From Eudromia elegans (lineage: Eukaryota > Chordata > Aves > Tinamiformes > Tinamidae): a DNA stretch of 64,000 bases. Below, in pieces: positions 58,893 to 64,000 of the stretch (the first letter of the stretch is position 1; the number at the start of each line of letters is the position of its first letter). Below the pieces are notes generated by a model that worked only from the letters and a program-made list of their open reading frames with translations, did no database searches and had not been told where the DNA came from. The stretch covers positions 1,099,410 to 1,163,409 of the forward strand of contig PTEX01000236.1 in NCBI GenBank assembly GCA_003342815.1, given 5' to 3'. Position numbers and translations under genes: made by a program.

Positions 58893-61800
58893 GGTCAAAA
58901 AGGACCTTGCTGGGAAGGACACTGCAAAATTATGTACACTTGGCAGCCATAGCACAAGGTATGCAAGAGCAACTATGTTTTCATATACATAAAAACAAAT
59001 CATATGGCCTGCAGAAGCATTTGCCTATCATCGGGTGAGATATGGTCTCTTTAGTTTACATATGATTAATAGCTTCTACACATCAATGTTGGAATTAATC
59101 GTACTTCACTTTCATGACTGGAAAGTAAATCTAAATTACCTTATCTAAAGATAAGATAATTGACTAAGTTTCCCATCTAGTCAGTGGAGGTGAAGAGTTG
59201 TTTTCAAAGTCCAGTTATCTGACCTGTTTTGGACATCTGTCTTGGATGAGATACTTCATAAACACTTGTTCCTATCCACTGACTTTAAAGGGAAACAAGA
59301 TGAATAGCTCAGATGTAGACACTGCATATAGTTGAGATTACATCTATTGCTCATGATCTGTTTTGGTGTAACTGCAAACAGACATCCAGATTACTGAAGA
59401 TATTAAAGATCTTATTCTGAGAGAGGCATGACTTTTGATTTTTTAGACAAATTTTATTTGATTGAATGACAAAATGTAATCTAATAATTACAGGAAATAT
59501 TCTTTTTTTTTTTACTTTTATGGATATTTCTCTCTCAAAGTTTCCAATCTATTTAAAATATTAAATTCACTACTCATAATATTTTGAACAGAAATCTCCA
59601 AGTTTGCAATGGAAACAAACTTTGAAAAAAAAGATGGAAAACAACATTTTCTCTCAGACCTTTTTCAATAACTGCATAATACTCAGCATAATACCTTTAA
59701 ATGGCAAGCTGCAAAGCAAAAAAAATCTATCAGGTGCTATACTAAACATAGAAAATAATGTCAATAGTTCCACAGACAACAACAGAGTCAGGATTTTACC
59801 CCTGACTCATAAGGCAGTACCTATATTAATATAACATGCCTTTATGTATATGATTACATCATTGTAGTAAGCTCCTTCATAGCCTTTACACTATTAAAAG
59901 TTTTCCAAATTTTGCATAAGTATCTGTTGCTGACCAGGATGAATGAAACGATCTTTGCTTTATGACTTGTCTGCATATGATTTTCTATACTCTTTTTGTT
60001 TGATTTGAGAAACTCTTGGAAAGGAAAGGCCTTGCTAATACCTTTCAAGGAAAGTGAAGGATTGATGCTTCAGGTCTTCACACAAATATATGATCTAATT
60101 AGGAATTATAACAAATTATTGTGGGTAACTGTGGTGATGTCATATGCACCTGGTCTGTTGCTGGAATATGCCCTCGAATCCATGACATGTCCTATATATA
60201 TTCTCAAGACATTTGCTCTTTGTACTATGTGCTTCTTGGGAGGCTTTTCACAGGATACTGGCATCCCTGAATCTCCACTCTCTTTTTTTTTTTTAAGGTA
60301 CTACAAGGTAATTCCACATGTTTTTCTGGAGAATTTGACTGCCAAGCTTGCAGCTTTGGAAAAGGCTAAATCTAGTATCTATCTAGGAAAATATGTATAG
60401 ACATTCAGGCTCTAAACTATTCCATCATGTGTAGCCTCACTCATCTCCCAGTAGACTCATTTTAGCTGAGAACTTATTTCAAATAGGTAAAGAAGCTAAA
60501 AAAAAATCCAGTACTGAAAGACAGTATTTAAATTATTTTTAATTATGCTTTCATTGATCAGGAGGAGCCCATTACTAGAAATATTCCTTCTGGGAAATGA
60601 AGCTGTTTGTTCACATATATGCTGCAATAAAAGTAAGGAAATGATATTTTGACTCCTTTGAAGATGCTGACATATCTAAACAGTGGGAATTGTTCAGCGA
60701 GGGAGGTTAGGGAGTATATTTACAAGTAACCCAATAACATATAGAGCTAGTTTCCAACAATGTTTACTGTTCATTTACTGTTTTATTAGTCATTATTCAT
60801 GTCTGTCAATAACTTGTAACTCTTTGGTTACCACTTAAGAATTCAAAATTCGCAACTAAGCAAATTTCAGATACCTCCATTACAAAGCTGTTGGGTTCTG
60901 GTTTTGTGAGAGAAAATAGGATTAGAAGCATTTTATAGCTAGGACATGATAATCATTCTAATGCAGAAAGAAAATTACATTTTTAAATCAGTCAAATTTG
61001 CATAGCAGTATGTTTTAAACAGAGCTATCAGGAAAAAAAAAGTATAAAATTATGGTTGACATACTTGTCCTACTTCAGGCAGAATCTGTAAAGGAGCAAA
61101 ACATAGTAATTTGTATTTAACTTAAGGGTTGCAAGCTCCCAGCACTAGGAAACAGGTGCAATATATACAGAAGGAATAAATATTTCCCTGTCTCACTAAT
61201 AGCTTTGTCCTTGTTAGATTTTTGTCAGCTAAAATTCTTGTCTTCCCTGACAAGAGTGCCCGTACTTGTTTTGGTTTGCAAGAATGTCAACCATACACGG
61301 CCTACCTGATAGCTAAAAATTAAGTGAAAAACATTACATGAAATGTGTTAGGTGCACGATCTCAGTCTCCCATCTCTAGGCAGCTTTTCCCAAATTCTTT
61401 CTAAGACTATAAAGTCACTGCTCATGATAACTCTTGGAAACAACCATACCTATTATCTTTTTAAAAAATGCAAGCCTTACGTTTTCAGAAAAGTGATTAT
61501 TTATCTTGTTACTTCTAGTCATTCTTGAATTCAGGATTGTGCAACATGCAGAATGAAGAAGCAGTTTTCTGACAAATTTTTGAGGTGGCCTCCTCTTTTT
61601 TATTTATTTATTTTTTCTGAGTGCAATAGGTGCTATTGTTTTAGAGGGAAAGGAGCCTTGAGGCTTCCTTTGCGTTTGGTGCATGACCAGCTGATCTGTC
61701 ACAGTGCCTTGTCTCATCACTTCCCATCTGGTAGATATTTTCTTGGCTAGTTGAGACAGCATGTGGTTTACTTTTGCACATGTTCCTTGTTCTTTTTATA

Positions 61801-64000
61801 TCAGTAATAACACAGTGCCATAATAATAGGAATAAAAAAAAAAATAACTGCAATTCTCCCCTAAGTGAGAGCATTGCTCTCTCAGCTAATAGCCAGGATT
61901 TGCCAAATTTGCTTAAGCTGCTCTGTGGTTCAGCCTACTGAGAGTGCTGGAGATTTTCCAGATGCAGAGGAAAATAGAGTCACTGACAGCACTGCCATTT
62001 CCTGCAGTTTTTACAGGGAATCTTATAGTGTTGACACCACTAAACATACTAGTTGCTGGAGTCTTGTGGAAAAAAACATTTTATTTAAAAAAGAGGAATA
62101 AATCAGAATGTATTGCTTCAGGTCTTCTTAAAAACAAACAAGCAAGCAAAAAACAAACAAACAAAAATCCAAAAGCAAAGATCCTAAATGCATTATCCTT
62201 TTGACAACTTTTGACAACCACAGCAATGTTAATTTGCACGAGGTCCACAACTTTTCTTCTCCCTCTCTTTTCTTTTTTTATTCCTTTATAGTATAGAAGC
62301 CCCTCAAAATAGCCAATAAAAAGCCCGACTGCTTACTCTTTGTCCTTTCACCTCCTAGATTCACTGTAGATGTGTAGGCTCAGGCTCCTCATCCACACTG
62401 CCTTAGCATCCCAGTTCTAGCACTGGCATTAACTGGAGTTAATTGGGCAATTAAATTGGAAAAAAAAAGATTTATTTTCCTCCTTCCATTAACAGGAACA
62501 ACAACAGAAACTCTATTGTCTTTAAAAATAATTCAAAGTTCAGTCAAAATACAGTAATGTAAAATGTTTGAAGCATTCTGAAGCTTTCTGAAAGTCATAA
62601 GCATGCATGTTTCCTTGAGTCTTGAGGAGAAACAAAAATAAAAGATTGGTTTTGATGAAAAATTTACACAAAGTAGTCATATATATACATATATATAAAA
62701 TGATATGAATGTCTATCTTTCTAAAGGTCCTCCTACATATTTTTATTAGCTAGTATCTCACACTCCAGGACAATGTACAAGACATCTAGAAGCTGTTGCT
62801 TGCAGGTCCCTAAAAGCATTGTTCTATTTTTTAATTTTTATCTCTACAGTGTCTTAAATTGTGATGACTCCCATTTTCAAAAAATTTTGAAGATGGAATT
62901 GCAGCTGGTGAACATTTGTTCTCTGCAGTCCTTGGAAATATAAACAAAAAATAACTAGCTACTTGGCTGAAACCTCAAATGCCAAGACAGGATGGCAGAC
63001 GCTACAAAGAAGTATTTACAATACTAATGAGGCAGTAATGACTAATAGCTCAAAGAAGCTTATTTAACAGTCATTTCACAGCTGGTAATGAAATTCTATA
63101 GCAAAAAAAGAAATAATAATTACAAAAATTAAGAACTTAAAAATCAAGATTTAGTAGGAAACTCTTAACATTAGTTCTTCACCAGCTTCTTAAGAGGTAC
63201 CCTGCATTCAAGATTTTTCCACAGTGAATGGTGGTTTGGTGTAAGTTGTTTCCTGGACAACCAGATTTGCACACAAATTTTCTGAGTGCAAGTGGTTCAC
63301 TGTTTTCTAAAAATCAGGTTTTAATATAGTAGGAAAATTGAGTAAATAAGAACTGCCTCATCCAATGCCACTTCTGAAAACACAGAACTCTTATAGAGGA
63401 ATAAAAGACAGCTTTTAATTCTGATTTTGCTACAGTTTCTCAAAAGTCGAAGCTGGTCTCACAACCAGTTCTCACAGTTAGCTCCTTCACTTTGCATTTG
63501 CAGTTTATTTGCAAGAAGTCATACTAACATGACCATGTCTGGTAAATAACAGCTAAAAGGAAACAGGTGCCATGCACAATGAACATCCAACCTCACAGTA
63601 GCTCAAGTGGAAATGGTTTTGGTCAAGAATGTTTAAATAAGTTGAGAAAGGATAAATCTGAGACAAAAGAGCCATTTTCAACAGCCCCTTTCCAGAACCA
63701 CTGCGAATCTCTTGAACAGCTGAGATCTTCTTCCTCTTCCCCTTCCTCCTCTCCCACCTATTTCTGCTATTTATCTGAGCAAAGTAATATTTGATATGTA
63801 AGAACATGGAATAAATACATGATTTACTTTCATCCTTGAGGATGAGGCCAGAATATCCACAGAAACTAATGTCCTATTAATTCACACAGCAGCACATGCA
63901 GGCAGTCTGAGACTGACAACTTGCTTCAGCTTTTCTGCACCTTGGAAAGGGATAAGATTAAATAATGAAAAAAAAAAAAAAAAAAAGTGGAGGTAGTGAA
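58892..64000. other. Gene-free stretch
   Basis: No gene recognised. The longest open frame is 134 residues at 59996-60400 (+) with a poly-Phe patch and no domain. Short tracts include an AAAC-rich patch at 62134-62166 and 19 A at 63968-63986. The block 62330-62460 is more complex (GGAGTTAATTGGGCAATTAA) but unassigned. Confidence 0.5.

Noticed and set aside
59996-60400. 134-residue plus-strand open frame
   Set aside because: No domain or recognisable family, contains a poly-Phe patch from a T run, and has no splice or promoter context. A frame of this length is expected by chance somewhere in 64 kb on two strands.
1-64000. CRISPR arrays, operons, phage or plasmid systems
   Set aside because: There are no regularly spaced repeats with unique spacers, no dense coding, and the presence of CR1 elements makes the source a vertebrate nuclear genome.

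Overview
The window looks like a non-coding piece of a bird genome. It is AT-rich, holds many microsatellites and long poly-A/T tracts, and carries at least eight fragments of CR1, the main non-LTR retrotransposon of birds. Three CR1 copies end in the CR1-typical ATTCTATG octamer repeats. I see no bacterial or phage gene, no tRNA or rRNA, no CRISPR array, and no convincing host protein-coding gene. The stretch is best read as intergenic DNA or one long intron. The species cannot be fixed from sequence alone; two young, nearly matching CR1 copies point to a lineage with recent CR1 activity.

Layout. 1-5.5 kb: unique AT-rich DNA with a (TTTA)n array. 5.5-6.6 kb: CR1 copy A (+), with an open but 5'-truncated reverse transcriptase frame and one N. 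8.1-8.4 kb: a possible solo LTR. 9.8 kb: a (TTTTA)n array. 13.3-13.6 kb: a possible very old CR1 3' tail. 17.8-20.2 kb: CR1 copies C and B (both -), separated by unique DNA that ends in a (GT)n/(AC)n palindrome. 22.4-22.7 kb: CR1 copy D (-), internally deleted. 23.64-23.80 kb: an unbroken 161-base polypurine run made largely of GGGAA units. 26.4 kb: a precursor-microRNA-like hairpin. 33.8 and 42.7 kb: MIR-like SINE relics. 35.2-35.6 kb: two short minus-strand open frames, each behind a good splice-acceptor-like signal. 38.8-39.1 kb: an ancient CR1 relic. 40.1, 50.9 and 58.6 kb: relics resembling old amniote repeats. 48.7-49.0, 51.9 and 52.9-53.2 kb: three more CR1 fragments. 55.9 kb: two POU-type octamers 23 bases apart. 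56.3 kb: a second (TTTTA)n array. 58.85 kb: a run of 43 T.

No genes work together here; the only recognisable protein sequence is dead CR1 reverse transcriptase. The best leads are the 26.4 kb hairpin, which pairs at 26 of 27 stem positions with its wobbles favouring a plus-strand RNA, the paired octamers at 55.9 kb, the polypurine/G-quadruplex tract at 23.7 kb, and the matched pair of young CR1 copies. I did not find an undescribed multi-gene system. All repeat-family names rest on pattern recognition; no search was run.
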